A stretch of 64,000 nucleotides of DNA from Sinohyriopsis cumingii. Taxonomy: Eukaryota; Mollusca; Bivalvia; Unionida; Unionidae. Positions 35,806-47,811 of the stretch are shown here, piece after piece. A program made the position numbers and the translations under genes. The notes beneath the pieces are model-generated. The model worked only from the letters and a program-made list of their open reading frames with translations. It was not told the origin of the DNA and ran no database searches. Positions within the stretch are counted from its first letter, which is position 1. Each line of letters starts with the position of its first letter. Where the stretch lies: NCBI GenBank assembly GCA_028554795.2, contig CM068825.1, forward strand, positions 94,784,451 through 94,848,450, read 5' to 3'.

Positions 35806-37845
35806 CTAGCAAACCAACCCCGGAAACTGACGTTGTTATCGTTTTAGTGTGCCGATTTTTTTCTTCTGAAGTCGGCCGAGAAAAGGAAGTCAAGTTTGGT
35901 TCCTTTGCATTCTTTAAGTGTGCGATTTCTTTCTTCTTCTTTTCTTAAATAAAGTCTGCCGACACAGGGAAGCCAGCATTGATTCTTTTTAATTGTATTA
36001 ACCGTAATTTTGAAAATAAATTGAAACATTGGAATAGTTTTGAAAGCGACACAATCTAGTGCGTCGTGCACGCATACCGATAAAAGGCTAAACAAAAAAT
36101 TAGTTTTCATTAGTTTGGTCTAAATATTCCCTATCCATAGTTTATAATGTTTTATTTTTCGACAGCAAGAAGTATGTACTTGGTCTTGTAAGGATAAATG
36201 TACGTCATGTCCGGCTGGCGTTCTCTCTAGGTGGGAAATCGTAAATAAGGGGAAGTAACAGCGTTGTTTACTTCTATTTCGAGTAATTAAATTATTATTT
36301 CTTCTTTACACTTAATAATTTTTTTTGCTCTTTTTGTGCGAGTATAACTACTTTTAATCATGTGATGTAATTCTGATATAAAAAGAAAATGTTGGAGTAT
36401 GGCCGGTGACCTTTAAATTAAATAATATCATTGAGCACTGTCTTTCACAATCGCACTAGCACAAAAATGTGACATACCTTGGACAGTTCATATTTAAATT
36501 TGGCAACGGAAAATAAAAATCTGCAATCTAGAAGATTTCTCATTTAAAGACAAAGATCAAATAACAAGAAATAACTTTATTATATTTTAAGTGTTTAATA
36601 TAGACCTTTTTGGAGAATTAATTTTCATTTTTTTCATTCCTATATCTTCACGTATAAAAACTATAACTAATACTTTTTACGTATGAAATTACAAGGTCTC
36701 CCTTCGTGCCATGTAATGGTTGATTTGTGCGTGCCAACAGAAATTATCACTTCAGCAATGATCTAATGCATTTCTACAATGGACTTGTTTTGTGGTCAGA
36801 TATCATCAAATAAAAGTTTACCAAATTGTCAAAAATGTAATTTATTGCTACATATTAGGTGACACCAGTCTTGCCGTTCCTTTACGTTGCTGACATATAA
36901 ATAATCCACCAGTGCATGAAAAGTGTGGACAGTCTTCCGAATAGGTGGTGGGATGGTATGCTGAAGAGTGACTTTAATTTTCTAAGCTTCGATGCAAAAT
37001 TGTGTCCTTATAATTAAAGAAAACGTCCTTTTCCTTCATAAATAACAGATAAATGTCATCTTTTGGTACAAAAATCTTTATATTTTAAGTCACGTCTGTA
37101 AATTAACACAGTTTTGTTTTGTTTTCTTTAGTACACGATTAGATATATTCCGTATTAACGTAAGAACAAATATTTCTAACAACCCTATAACGATTTATTA
37201 ATGTCAGAATTTTTAACTTACGTAAATGAACGAACAGAGTGTTTACCCACCAATAGCGTATTGACAATCTAATCGAATATTTTAACAATTTGGGCAATTT
37301 CATAATACATTTTTAAAAGCTAATTTATCGACTTTAAAATTCATTTTCAATAAACAAACAACACCCGCTTAATTTTTGCAAATAAATTATAGTAAAGCGT
37401 GTTAGAAAATACATCAGAACAATTATGTAAACGATGAATTCCTAGCTGTAATAGAAGTGCTTGTATGTACCTTACTACAATCCGTTGAAACAAATTGAAA
37501 TAGCATTTTTCCTCCACGTTCAATTCACGATAGGTTTACTCAAATATAATTGCCTATGGTGAACGGGTATTATATTCTGCAGATAAATTTCAAAACATAA
37601 CACTTCAATATATTCAGGAAATATTTTTCTTTGTTTGCACATTAATATGCAGTCCTGGCATACAAATTATTTATTCCAGAAAGGTATCCTAATTATAGTT
37701 TGTTATTATAATATAAATCCAGCACACTAAAATGTGAAAACTGAAGTTCTAAAGCAAATCTGTCAAACGACTGTCGGCTCAACTCGTTTAACTGAAACAC
37801 ATAACTTTTACCATTTGTTAGCATTTCAATCAAAACCATTGCTGA

Positions 37846-37940
<95 letters not shown>

Positions 37941-38724
37941 TGACATCCTTTATACAAAAATATTGTAAGATTTTGTGCATATTCAATCCCATCTTGGGAA
38001 AATTATGAAAATAATTTGTAAAAAATGCACCTAGTATGTTTAAGATTGTCGCTAAACTTTGTAAGAGTTTTTTTTTAAAAAAAAGTACTGAATCCTTTAT
38101 AAGAAATCACCGAAAGTAAGAAATATTGTGAATCTGAATTTAGTAGTAGCTATTTCATACTGGGTTTAAAATTCCTAATACATTAACACAATACCTATAA
38201 AATATCATTTCATCAAAAACAATAGGATGTACGTCTGATTGTAATAAATGATCGAAGTTTAATTTCTCTCACCATTTAAAATATTCATAGCAACGTGCAT
38301 TCTAATGATTTACTTTTTATTTATTTATTTATTTATTTATACTAAAAGCTTCTTTTTCTTGGGTCGTTTCGTTGTCAGAGACATCACATCTGTCTTCACA
38401 TTATCTCGCTTTATATTGTATTTATTTCGTCCTCATTTGATGTTTAATCATTATTTACATTAGATAGTTTTGCCAAGCTTTCTGCTTTGGATAAATTGAA
38501 GTAGTGTCAGAAAGATTCATTGTTGCCTATTAAAATTACATATAGCTAAGCCGTTTTAATTTGTAACTGTGTTGCTATACATTCAACTCTGGAATCCAAA
38601 ACAAATACACTAACACACACCCACCCATCTATCCACTTCAGCAAGCACGCACTAAAATCATTTTTAATCGTTTTTGAATACCCAGAAATGTAACTAAAGC
38701 AAAAGAACCATGTTATTATCTCAC
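35806..38724. other. Gene-free stretch, probably intron or flank of the leftward host gene
   Basis: It is AT-rich with a TA tract at 37853-37934 and a TTTA run near 38320-38340. No coding, RNA or transposon signature was recognised. Confidence 0.4.
37853..37934 (+). repeat. (TA)n microsatellite
   Basis: About 80 bases of uninterrupted TA. Open frames through it on both strands are artefacts. Confidence 0.97.
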
Positions 38725-38906
38725 TTGCATCTATCGTTGCACGGATGCCATAGTTTCTGTTCTGATATGCCGAAGCTGAAGACCAATCCAGGTTCATGCC
38801 AGGAGTCAAAGCGGTTGGAGCGAGGCGAAGGTCAGTGTATTTGATGTTGTCTGCTTCAGGGCCAGTGCCTGCTGTATATGCTACCATTTCATGATTGGAT
38901 GTATAC
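38725..38906 (-). CDS. Exon 4 of a leftward secreted or extracellular protein gene
   Basis: The acceptor AAG precedes the exon and the donor CAA|GTGAGA follows. The 182-base exon begins with one base that completes a tryptophan codon with exon 3 and codes 60 full residues, including MVAYTAGTGPEADN, LDWSSASAYQNRNYGIRA. The Trp-Ser-Ser-Ala-Ser and Arg-x-Tyr-x-Ile-Arg-Ala pattern looks like the end of a beta-sandwich ectodomain common in mollusc surface proteins. It leaves one base for the next exon, which is not securely identified. Confidence 0.75.
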
Positions 38907-40140
38907 CTTAAATATAGAACAGAAAAGTATATCTGAATTTATATTTCGTTATGATTAATACGTCTATTCTCCGTAAGGACTGCGTAAGAATCATAGCGTG
39001 TTAGTTTTGTCCATACAGATGTCCTGCTTAGTGTTGGATTTGTGCCAGTTTCTCATGTATTCTTGATCTCTTTCTGCGTAACGGAATATGTCTCTCACGC
39101 TTTACAGTTTTTATGGAAATACCATAGTGTTGATGAGGGAGATTATGGGTTATGAATTCAATGACAAGAAGGCTAGGAACGAAATTTCATCACTATAACG
39201 TTATCTCTTGTTTGGCGAAGATTTCGGGGAACCACTTGAGATATTTGGTTGAAAGACACAAAAGTTAACTGGTAAAGTTTCAAGAGATTGGCAGATGTTT
39301 GGTATCACTGCGAAATTCAAAGAGAAATTACTGCTGTTATCATCACTTACCATTGAAAATTGACCAAAGTTCAAGAGACTGTTAAACTGGATATGCTTAT
39401 ACGACATTTTGAAGGCGATAGGAAATGAAATTAAGACAGATTGTTTTTAAAAAATCCTGATTTAAAGTCCTTATAATACGACGTCTTGGTACCCAAACCG
39501 GGCAGATTACCGAATCCGACCCCTTGAAGTTCTGAAGCATGATTAATTGCATTTAAAATTTTATTGTTCTTGGTAGTGCACTTTCCATATTCCTACATAT
39601 TTTGCATATAAATTCTTTATAGATCGTCACATTAGGTCGTTTGCAAATAAAACTTTATCCTTTTTTGTCATGTACATAATGATCAAAATACTCAGATCTC
39701 TTATTTATCGAATCATGTTTTGAATACCACTTAAAACGGAGGTTATACGGTAAAATTGTTTTTGTTAGAACTCAAAATATAAATTGATTGGTGTAAAATA
39801 GAGAACATTTCATGAATATTTAGTATTTTCATGATTGTTTCAAACGCGATGTAAGTAATTACCTTCATTTATATTAATAACATTAATTATATGCTTCACC
39901 AAACCCATCCAGCGCCACCTGCCTCCCGTTTACGTTCAACTCAGTATAATTAACTGAAATTCATGAGAAAATTAAACAGTAAAAAACTATCGTTTTATTA
40001 TTTTATCCCTCTCTCTCAACAATCATGAATGTTTATACGGTAACTACATATGTGCATATAATGTTTGAATATTACTCTTTCAAGAATTGCATGCGACGTA
40101 CGATGACTCTGAAATTGTAATTGATATTCGAGCATATGTA

Positions 40141-40164
40141 GATCTCTCTCTCTCTCTCTCTCTC

Positions 40165-40233
<69 letters not shown>

Positions 40234-40238
40234 TATAT
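40141..40238 (+). repeat. (TC)n then (TA)n microsatellite in an intron
   Basis: About 27 bases of TC are followed by about 70 bases of TA. It lies between exons 4 and 3 of the leftward gene. Confidence 0.95.
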
Positions 40239-40379
40239 AACCTAAAATCACCTACTGAAATATAGAGAGAAGGAAAAAGTTGATGCCATTTATTATCCTG
40301 ACCTATCATCCAGACAACCACAAAGTAGGTAAATTCATCGGGGAAACACTGGCCATCGTGTAATCGTTTGACACACTAG

Positions 40380-40950
40380 TCTTAATCTTCACTAACAACC
40401 CCGTAGTAGCCTCCAGGAGACCAATAAAACCTCAAGGACATCCTAGTCAGGTCGAAGCTAACACCAATAACTAATCGAGACCACCCTATTAACTCTGGCC
40501 CCCTGTGGCCATAAAAGGTGTGAAACCTGTCAATATATGATACAGACCAGCACATATTTTAGCACAGCGACTAGCGAAAAACTAAACATATATGGTCCAA
40601 ATAACACGTGCAAAAACAGAGAATGTCATTTATCTCATCACATGTAAGTTCTGTAGCCTTCCGTATGTCGGAGAAACTTAAAAGCCACACAAAAGGATCA
40701 ATCTTATCAGAGCTGATTGGATGATAAAGAAGCTATACTGACGTTCAGTAGCAGAACACTTCTCCTGCGGCCACACTTTCAGTGATATAACACTGCAATT
40801 GCTCACAACCCCAAGTGGAGTGCCGAAACCAGAAAAGAAAATGAACCTTACAGGGTACGCCGCCTTAGAACAATAGAAATCAAGCGGTTTAAACCAAGAA
40901 GACTAGAACAAGACAGCCACGCACGAATAACATCACCTTTTGCAGCTGGC
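40380..40950 (+). mobile_element. Penelope-like element relic with GIY-YIG endonuclease
   Basis: Reading rightward, the pieces occur in the order seen in Penelope-like elements. NLKDILVRSKL is near 40430, the zinc-binding CGHKRCETC at about 40504-40530, then TCK and, after a frame change near 40612, NVIYLITCKFC and YVGET, the GIY-YIG core. A stop follows YVGET. Further down are RSVAEHFS and HTFSD. The reverse transcriptase part is missing. It is an old 5'-truncated copy lying in an intron, on the strand opposite to the host gene. Confidence 0.8.
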
Positions 40951-41435
40951 ACATTTCTTTTAAATAAATCTCTAAATATGCGTAGCAGTCACACAGTAGC
41001 CAATAATTATTACCATAGCAATTAAATATTTGGGATATAATTTGCGCTTACATAAATTTACCTAAAATAGCAGATGGTGATAGGGCATATTGATTTCTAG
41101 GTCAATATAAAACATTTTTCAGCATCCGCATCTATTATGATGTAAACTAGTTGAAACAAAAAAGCTTTTATTCCTGTAGAAATAGTCATGTAAAGTTTTG
41201 TAATCTCAACGATTTTTTTGAGAGTTTTCCTTTGTTTTGCCACTTTTTTTTATTTGCCTTTGAAAAAGTCTCATTTAGAGTCGAAAGTGCTCAGGTGAGT
41301 TAGAAACTAGATTTTTTTACTGTTTGTTGTCAGTTTATTGTATTTATCTTACTCAACACGTAATCCTTGCTGGATCCAGTGCACTTGACAGGGCTGTTAT
41401 TCGGCATATGGTTTCTATTCTTAAAATATAGATAC

Positions 41436-41516
41436 GTATGTATGTATGTATGTATGTATGTATGTGTGTGTTTGTGTGTGTGTATTTATGTGTGTGTGTT
41501 TGTGTGTGCGTGTGTC
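41436..41516 (+). repeat. (ATGT)n/(TG)n microsatellite
   Basis: A tetranucleotide run grades into an interrupted TG run. The open frames of Met-Tyr-Val-Cys type here are artefacts. Confidence 0.95.
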
Positions 41517-41598
41517 AAATTTTGCCTGGTAAACATTTTGTTTTGCTGTTGTTGTTATTATTAATGTTGCTGTTTTTCTTCATTTCATTTTCACTCAC

Positions 41599-41677
41599 CA
41601 TCCGATGTAATCGCCGGGATAAACCGTCATCTGGGCACCACTTGGAACATTAAGTGTAATTAACATATCTGTAACAG
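41599..41677 (-). CDS. Exon 3 of the leftward secreted-protein gene
   Basis: A good pyrimidine-rich acceptor (TTTTTTCAG) precedes it and the donor ATG|GTGAGTG follows. It carries 79 bases: two completing a serine codon from exon 2, 25 codons and two starting a tryptophan codon finished in exon 4. The coded stretch includes DMLITLNVPSG and TVYPGDYIG, an edge-strand pattern of extracellular beta domains. The phase agreement on both sides is the main support. Confidence 0.8.
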
Positions 41678-42372
41678 CTGAAAAAAGACGATAAAGATAC
41701 ACATTTTAACGCCTCCATGATTTAAGTTTGTACACTGCCTTTTGATTTCCATTATTCATGGGTCAAGAATAAAAGTAAAGTGAGTGGAGCAGAAATAGCA
41801 ACCGAAGAAAAGAATGAGGAGGAAAGAAAGAAAGACAAGAGAAAGACTGTAGACAAAGAAAACTATACTAGTAGGCCTAATGGCCATGTTGATATCATGC
41901 AATAACGAAAACAACGACACAGTGTATTAAGAGCAGTGGTAATGGTAGGGACCAGAAATAAAGGATAAGAATCGATTCCAGCAAAGCAACTCAGATCAAA
42001 TGTAAATTTCACTAAGGACAATTATTCAATAATTTTTAAGGAAATTTGATAAATATGGGTGCAATTTGAACAAATAAATGTTTTCTCCATACTGATATTT
42101 GTATTGTGTAATATCAAGTACAAAGAACCTTTCTAATAAATTTGTCTCTTCTGAATTCTTGAAATTGCATCTTTTGTTTTGCTTTCATTCGTTGTTAACT
42201 TTGTTACTCGAAAAAAGTGCCAGAGAACGTACAGACTATACAGTGCACAAAGGTTGCAAGTATTTTTGTGATCCCAACCTTGAAGATTATTTGTTCGTCT
42301 TGTTTTTTGTTGTCGATTTTTTTATTTCTCCCATGTAAAGACAGTAAAATAAAACATTATTGAACTACATAC

Positions 42373-42540
42373 ATGCCACAAATTCATTGGAACCAGCAAG
42401 TTTGTAGGCAGTTCCGGAAGTTGACCTCCACACCTCGAACAACATTGTCCCTGTGTTTTGCTTAATAAAAGCTTGCCATTGCGTAAGGATTCCGCAACAT
42501 GGGAACTGATATACCGAATCTGCTGCTAGATAGGCAAAAC
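42373..42540 (-). CDS. Exon 2 of the leftward secreted-protein gene
   Basis: The acceptor CTTGCAG precedes it and the donor CAT|GTATGT follows. The 168 bases give 55 codons plus split codons at both ends. It codes QFPCCGILTQWQAF, TGTMLFEVWR and YKLAGSNEFVA. Paired cysteines and the WQ..I...G....VWR pattern suggest a disulphide-containing extracellular beta domain seen in many mollusc surface proteins. The name of the family is not certain. Confidence 0.82.
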
Positions 42541-43175
42541 CTGCAAGATCAAACCAAAATTATGACTAAAATTATTGACTTCCAAGTTTTATTTTATCGT
42601 ATTGCAATTTTGGAAAGAAAAAACAATCAATTTAATCACAATATTTATCAAAGGTCACGACCTAAGGTAACATTCACATGTTTCTCAGATAGAATCAGAT
42701 TTTGTTAGAGGAATTATTTCCAAATCTGTGGAATTCGTCCACCTCTCTCTCTCTCTCTCTATGTGTGTACGACTCCACAATTTATACTGAATTTCCGCAG
42801 CTGTGGTGTGGATTGAATCCTTTCCCTTCGTAAAAGGAACTGATTTTTGATTGATTTTCAATAATGATACTAACATTGTTTGGGTTTAATTCCTAAATGA
42901 TATTTAATACTTACATCCTTATTATAAAGTATGATGCATATTTATTGTCCTTCAGTTTGCATTCGATTGTTGTTTCATGAGACAAAAAACAAATACAAGC
43001 CTTTTATTTTCTGCAAGATAATTTGCACCATATTTATGGAATCTATACAACAATGGAAAAAAAGACTACAATTGCCAACCTATAGTATCATCAATGGACG
43101 AGTTGTACATGTACGGCTGGTTTTGTCCTATGAAGTCCACAGCGGTACATTCTGAAAGTAAATAAAAATACACAC

Positions 43176-43308
<133 letters not shown>

Positions 43309-43364
43309 TGTGGAATCATTTACGGCTGTGCTCAGATTCAATTTTAAAGGAATCATTTATTTAC

Positions 43365-43565
43365 ATTATTGGAATTACAAACATGCAAAGAGTTCATTGA
43401 TTTCTTGGATACAAACACTGCTTTGCGATTATTGTTAATTCATGCAAAGACGTTCCAGATTATATCATTGTGATACATCAAGAATGTCGGTAGTTCAGCA
43501 CATTCATGACTATTGATACATCAGCACATTCAATATTATTGGAATTCATTCAGAACATTTTATGA
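43365..43565 (+). repeat. Dispersed repeat, copy 1 (partner at 51120-51300)
   Basis: Shared blocks in the same order include TTGGAATTACAAA, TTCATTGATTT/CTCATTGATTT, GATTATATCATTGTGATAC and ACATCAGCACATT. The copies are diverged and interrupted. No terminal signature reveals the family. Confidence 0.65.
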
Positions 43566-45760
43566 TTAGTAAAATGTTCCATATAGTACCACAAAGCTAC
43601 AAATTTTCTATATTCTAAGTTTTTCGTCAAGGAATTAAGGAAGATATCTGAATACAACATCGCAAGTTTGTCTATGGTAATGATACCCATTTTAAAGTGA
43701 TTCATTAATTCACAAAAGGTTACTTTAAAGAGCAGGCACTCAAAATCATCGAAATGAACATATTATATGTTGTCAAAGACTCTTCTTTGAGATCCTACTC
43801 TTGATCGTCCTAAAGCACATCGACGTTATATGTTTATACATTGGTTTAATTGATCGATGCATGTTAGAAAATTCGTTTTCAATCCATGGAGACAAAAAAA
43901 TAAATGGAATTAGCACCAAAAGATATGTCGATTCAAATCAAAGACGTATTTAATTACCGTAATTTGAGTTCTGTAATGTTTACATTTATGACTGACATTA
44001 AAAGTGCTGATCAATTTGCCTCCTTCTTACAATTATGAAATGTCATTGTTATAAAATATTTTTTGAGAAATGCCACAGCTACTTGGACAAGGTTTTGCTT
44101 TTCCAAAGCCAGGTGTGCTAAAGGGGCCTATAACAGTCGCTGTCCGACCCAGAAAAGGCAACACAACCCCCTGAAAATGATTTAAAATAGATAACAATCT
44201 ATGAGATTTTGATTTTGCAAAATATTTAAGTAAGGAAACACTGCTTCCCAAACAAACAATATTGATAAAAATATAGATGGTCACATGGCTGATATATAAT
44301 AAAGGATAGTTCTCCGTTGTACTAAAAATACATTCTATAAAAAGTGTGCATAGCATTTATTCCTAAAGGTCAATATATGCTCTGCATAAATAAGGCTCAA
44401 ATCACAAAAGTCTTTAAATTTTGGCACTTCATTTTCACAATTTCCAGGAAGATTTTCTTTACCAAAAATTGTGAGTAAAATATGCAGTGGCTTGGTGAAA
44501 TAGTGATAATGCAAAGTTTGCATAAATCAAACAATTCAATAAATAAAGGTGAATTACACGATTGGGTGCTCAAACGCTCTGCGTTATAAGGAGTCGTGAT
44601 CACACTTTGTGGAACAGTTCATTAGTTTTTCATTCAAGCATACTTACTTCCATTATTCAGATAAGTACATTGACATGTATGTCGATTTTCCACGGCAAAA
44701 TACCGCAACGGAATTTTGTTGTTGTTTTAAATATGCAAAATCAGCTTGGGTTTCTGATTAGTGTTTCAAATAATGACAACATTAAACAATTCATGTTCAA
44801 CTAAGATGCAGTTATTCAACTCACTATAGCCAACGGTAATAAGAGCGAGGACATCAAAAAGTCGCATGCGATGAATAAGTACAGCTGTTTAGAATGCGTA
44901 TGATAAATAAATGTGGAAACCATAATTCATGAAATAGGTACCAAACATAAGACACGCGGCTCAGTAAACGTTATGTACACTATTAATATGAATTTGTGAC
45001 ATACTAATATCTATTCGAAAGAGACTGTATTGATTTCTTGCCTTGTGGACACAACTATGTCATATAGCTTATTGTAAAACTGAATATCAATCTTTCACTT
45101 TTTGCCCAGTTTATATTCGTCGGCCCGTCTTCTCCTTATTTCATCTCTCTGCATTTGACGTTATCATATCGGAATAGCCTCAACTTTGACAGTAAATAAT
45201 ATTGAAAATATCTCAATATTCGATCAAATTTGTGCTTCTTTTTTATAAAATGTATTCAAGAGCAAGCTATTTTCGTGACAAACTAAGTTTCAAAACTATA
45301 GTGGGACAGTACGACAACGTATATAGCCTCCAAATGTTAGCTTTTGCTTACGAAATTAAGCCAGTTTTTCACTTTGATTTCCTTTATTTTAACATAACAG
45401 AAACCCCGCACTTTAGACCAAACGAAAAGTTATACTTCAAAAGAACCAGGGAAAAAAAGATGAAAAATTCAGATGAGTTGAAAGTTAAACTTCTCTAAAC
45501 GTACTAGAGCTGCTTTTTTCTCAACTTTTGGAATTTATTGTTTCGAACTGACATTTATTGGTTATAAAAAGCAAACAATCGTGTATGAAATACTACAGTT
45601 GATACTTGGCAGATTCATTTAAACTATAAAATAACTCGAGTGAAAAACCGACAGATTTTTCCAAACTATGATGTGGTCATATACTATCAATGAATGAACG
45701 TTGGCCAAGTTTGATGGCTTTTTTTAAAGGAGGTAAAACAAACATATTCACATTACTTAC

Positions 45761-45833
45761 TTTTAACAGCAGCTTCACTATTTAAAATTGGAATAATCAA
45801 TAAAATCCATACGTCTGCCTGTATTCCATTCAT
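45761..45833 (-). CDS. Exon 1 of the leftward secreted-protein gene, signal peptide
   Basis: ATG is at 45833. The exon codes 24 residues with a short polar start and the apolar core VWILLIIPIL, then small residues, a standard secretory signal with likely cleavage after the Ser-Glu-Ala region. The donor A|GTAAGT is near-consensus. The leftover A joins the first two bases of exon 2 as a serine codon. The protein is therefore exported, either secreted or displayed at the surface. The element and the gene are on opposite strands over most of their length. Confidence 0.75.
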
Positions 45834-47470
45834 GTTTTCTCGGCGATATTTAAATTCTAATTCTCAAAGAGGAAACCACTCGTGTATCCACCTGTTACTC
45901 ACTGGTTAGTTAAAAGTCTTCACGTGAAAATGGCATAAAATAGTTGGAAATTTAGGTGTTACGAATAGTGCACAATACTAGTCGAAATCACCTACCCACT
46001 GGCTGGTACACAGGGAATAAAATTTACAATACCGTGAGCATAAGCAAGTTGGAGACAGAGCTGGCGTTTGATTGGATAATCAGTTTCTTCATGCAAACAG
46101 TCAGCGGCAAAAAGGAATGCACCGTATAAAAGATTGCCAAAACAATTACAAGCACTCACATGGATTTTAAATCGACTCTTTGATTTATTTGTGAATTCAG
46201 CCTCTCGTTCTTTCTTGTGCAGACAATAGCCATAGAAAACGCTGTAAGACTGATGTAATCTGCCAAATTATAATGCTGTATAAACACATCCCCCTCGAGA
46301 GAAGATCAAACGACCATTTGACATGCCTTTTCAATAAAAAGGGATCTTTTAAAATAAAAAATAGATGGTTTACGATCGCATAATCAACTGTTTAAACATT
46401 TGCAACTCTTTTACATCAGTAGTATGTTACAGTTTATGGAGTTAGGCATTGAAATTGTTTTATTCTGAGAACATATATGTGATACATTTTATGTAATATA
46501 AATCCCGTTACAGGTTATTTAGAATTTTATTTATTGTCATGAAGTTGTAATAGGAATGAAATATTTCTTAAAGAATTACTGGTAAACATTAATCTCTTTC
46601 ATTCCATATCAATTACAAATAATATGAAACTGATAAGACCCTACATCTAGCACAGCAGGCGGACTTTGAGTGCTTTTTAAGTTCGTGTATCATTTTGAAA
46701 ACTTCCCCCACTCACCAATATGTAGCAGTTTTGTCAGAAAGAATATTAAGATTTTTTAGATGCTTACTACTTCACAATGTTATGTCAGAGATCATTTTGA
46801 ATTAAAATTGGCATTACCTCATTATCTTGCAATTCAAGCTTTATCCGAATTCATTTTAAACGTTTCTTATTCAATATGCCATGAATTAGTGAAGCCGGCA
46901 TAAAGCAGAATGATTTACCTTTACCGGTAGATATCAAAGTTAAAAGAATTCTTTCTCAAATGATCAATGAATGTGTCTTGAATTAAAGAAAGATTGCTTT
47001 TAAATATGTACTATGCTTTCATCAGGTTATCACTATGTCATTAACACACAGTTGTTCTATTTATTACTGGAAGTTTTAGAATTAAGGGTTACTTAAAGAC
47101 TAATGGAAAGAATTGATTTATGTGAAACTTTATAAAATATGACGGTGTATCATTTTTATTTTAAGTCCAGTATCAATAACGTTGTCCTTGAACAGGGATT
47201 TAAACCAATCACAAGCATATAGACAATGTATCACACACACGCATATAGACAATGTATCAACGAATTGCCAAAAAAAGCGATAACGTCAGTGGTTTGGTTC
47301 CTAAGGGTTTTGTGTTTTACGGCACAGCAACACATATAAGTCAGATAGCTTCCTGCAATCAGAGTAAAGTGTATTGTCCTAGAGTAAAGGACACACCACG
47401 GTAGATGACCAAAGTTGATCGAATGGTAGGATTTGCACATTTCAATTTGCTTCTTCAAACTTGTGTGCGA
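45834..47470. other. Upstream flank of the leftward gene, nothing recognised
   Basis: The promoter of the leftward gene should lie at the left end of this stretch, but no clear TATA or initiator could be defined. No other gene or repeat was recognised. Confidence 0.35.
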
Positions 47471-47472
47471 CA

Positions 47473-47768
47473 CCGGTCCTATGGCCTAGTGGTTACAACA
47501 TCCGCCTTGGAAGTGGGAAGTAGACGGTTCTAATCCCGATCGAGTCATACCAAAGACTTGGTATTGACATCTGCCTCGCTAGGAGCTCAGCGTTAAGAGG
47601 TTAGTTTTAGGACTGGTCGGTCTGGTGTCAGCATAATGTGACTGTGGGGGACATGATGTTACATATCTGCGGCATGATGCCCCAGTGCTAGACATCACTA
47701 TAAATTGCCACACTGCAGACAACGTAACGATTTGACTGAAATAGTGTTAAAGCTACTTTAAAATTCCA
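47473..47768 (+). mobile_element. tRNA-derived SINE, second family
   Basis: The head has box A-like TGGCCTAGTGGTTA and box B-like GGTTCTAATCCC with a discriminator-like start. The body has CTGCCTCGCTAGGAGCTCAG, GGTCTGGTGTCAGCATAATG and GCATGATGCCCCAGTG, blocks I associate with lophotrochozoan SINEs. The 3' end runs into a CA repeat. It is not a tRNA gene because box B is degenerate and the tRNA fold is not closed. No target duplication was defined. Confidence 0.75.
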
Positions 47769-47811
47769 AAACACACACACAGACACAGACACAGACACAC
47801 ATACACACACT
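47769..47811 (+). repeat. (CA)n microsatellite at the SINE tail
   Basis: ACAC and ACAG units follow the SINE 3' end directly, as often seen where a SINE tail expands. Confidence 0.9.

Noticed and set aside
44033..44170. Possible extra exon between exons 1 and 2 of the leftward gene
   Set aside because: Exons 1 and 2 join in phase without it, and no donor with matching phase was found.
47473..47545. tRNA gene
   Set aside because: Degenerate box B and a SINE-type body downstream.
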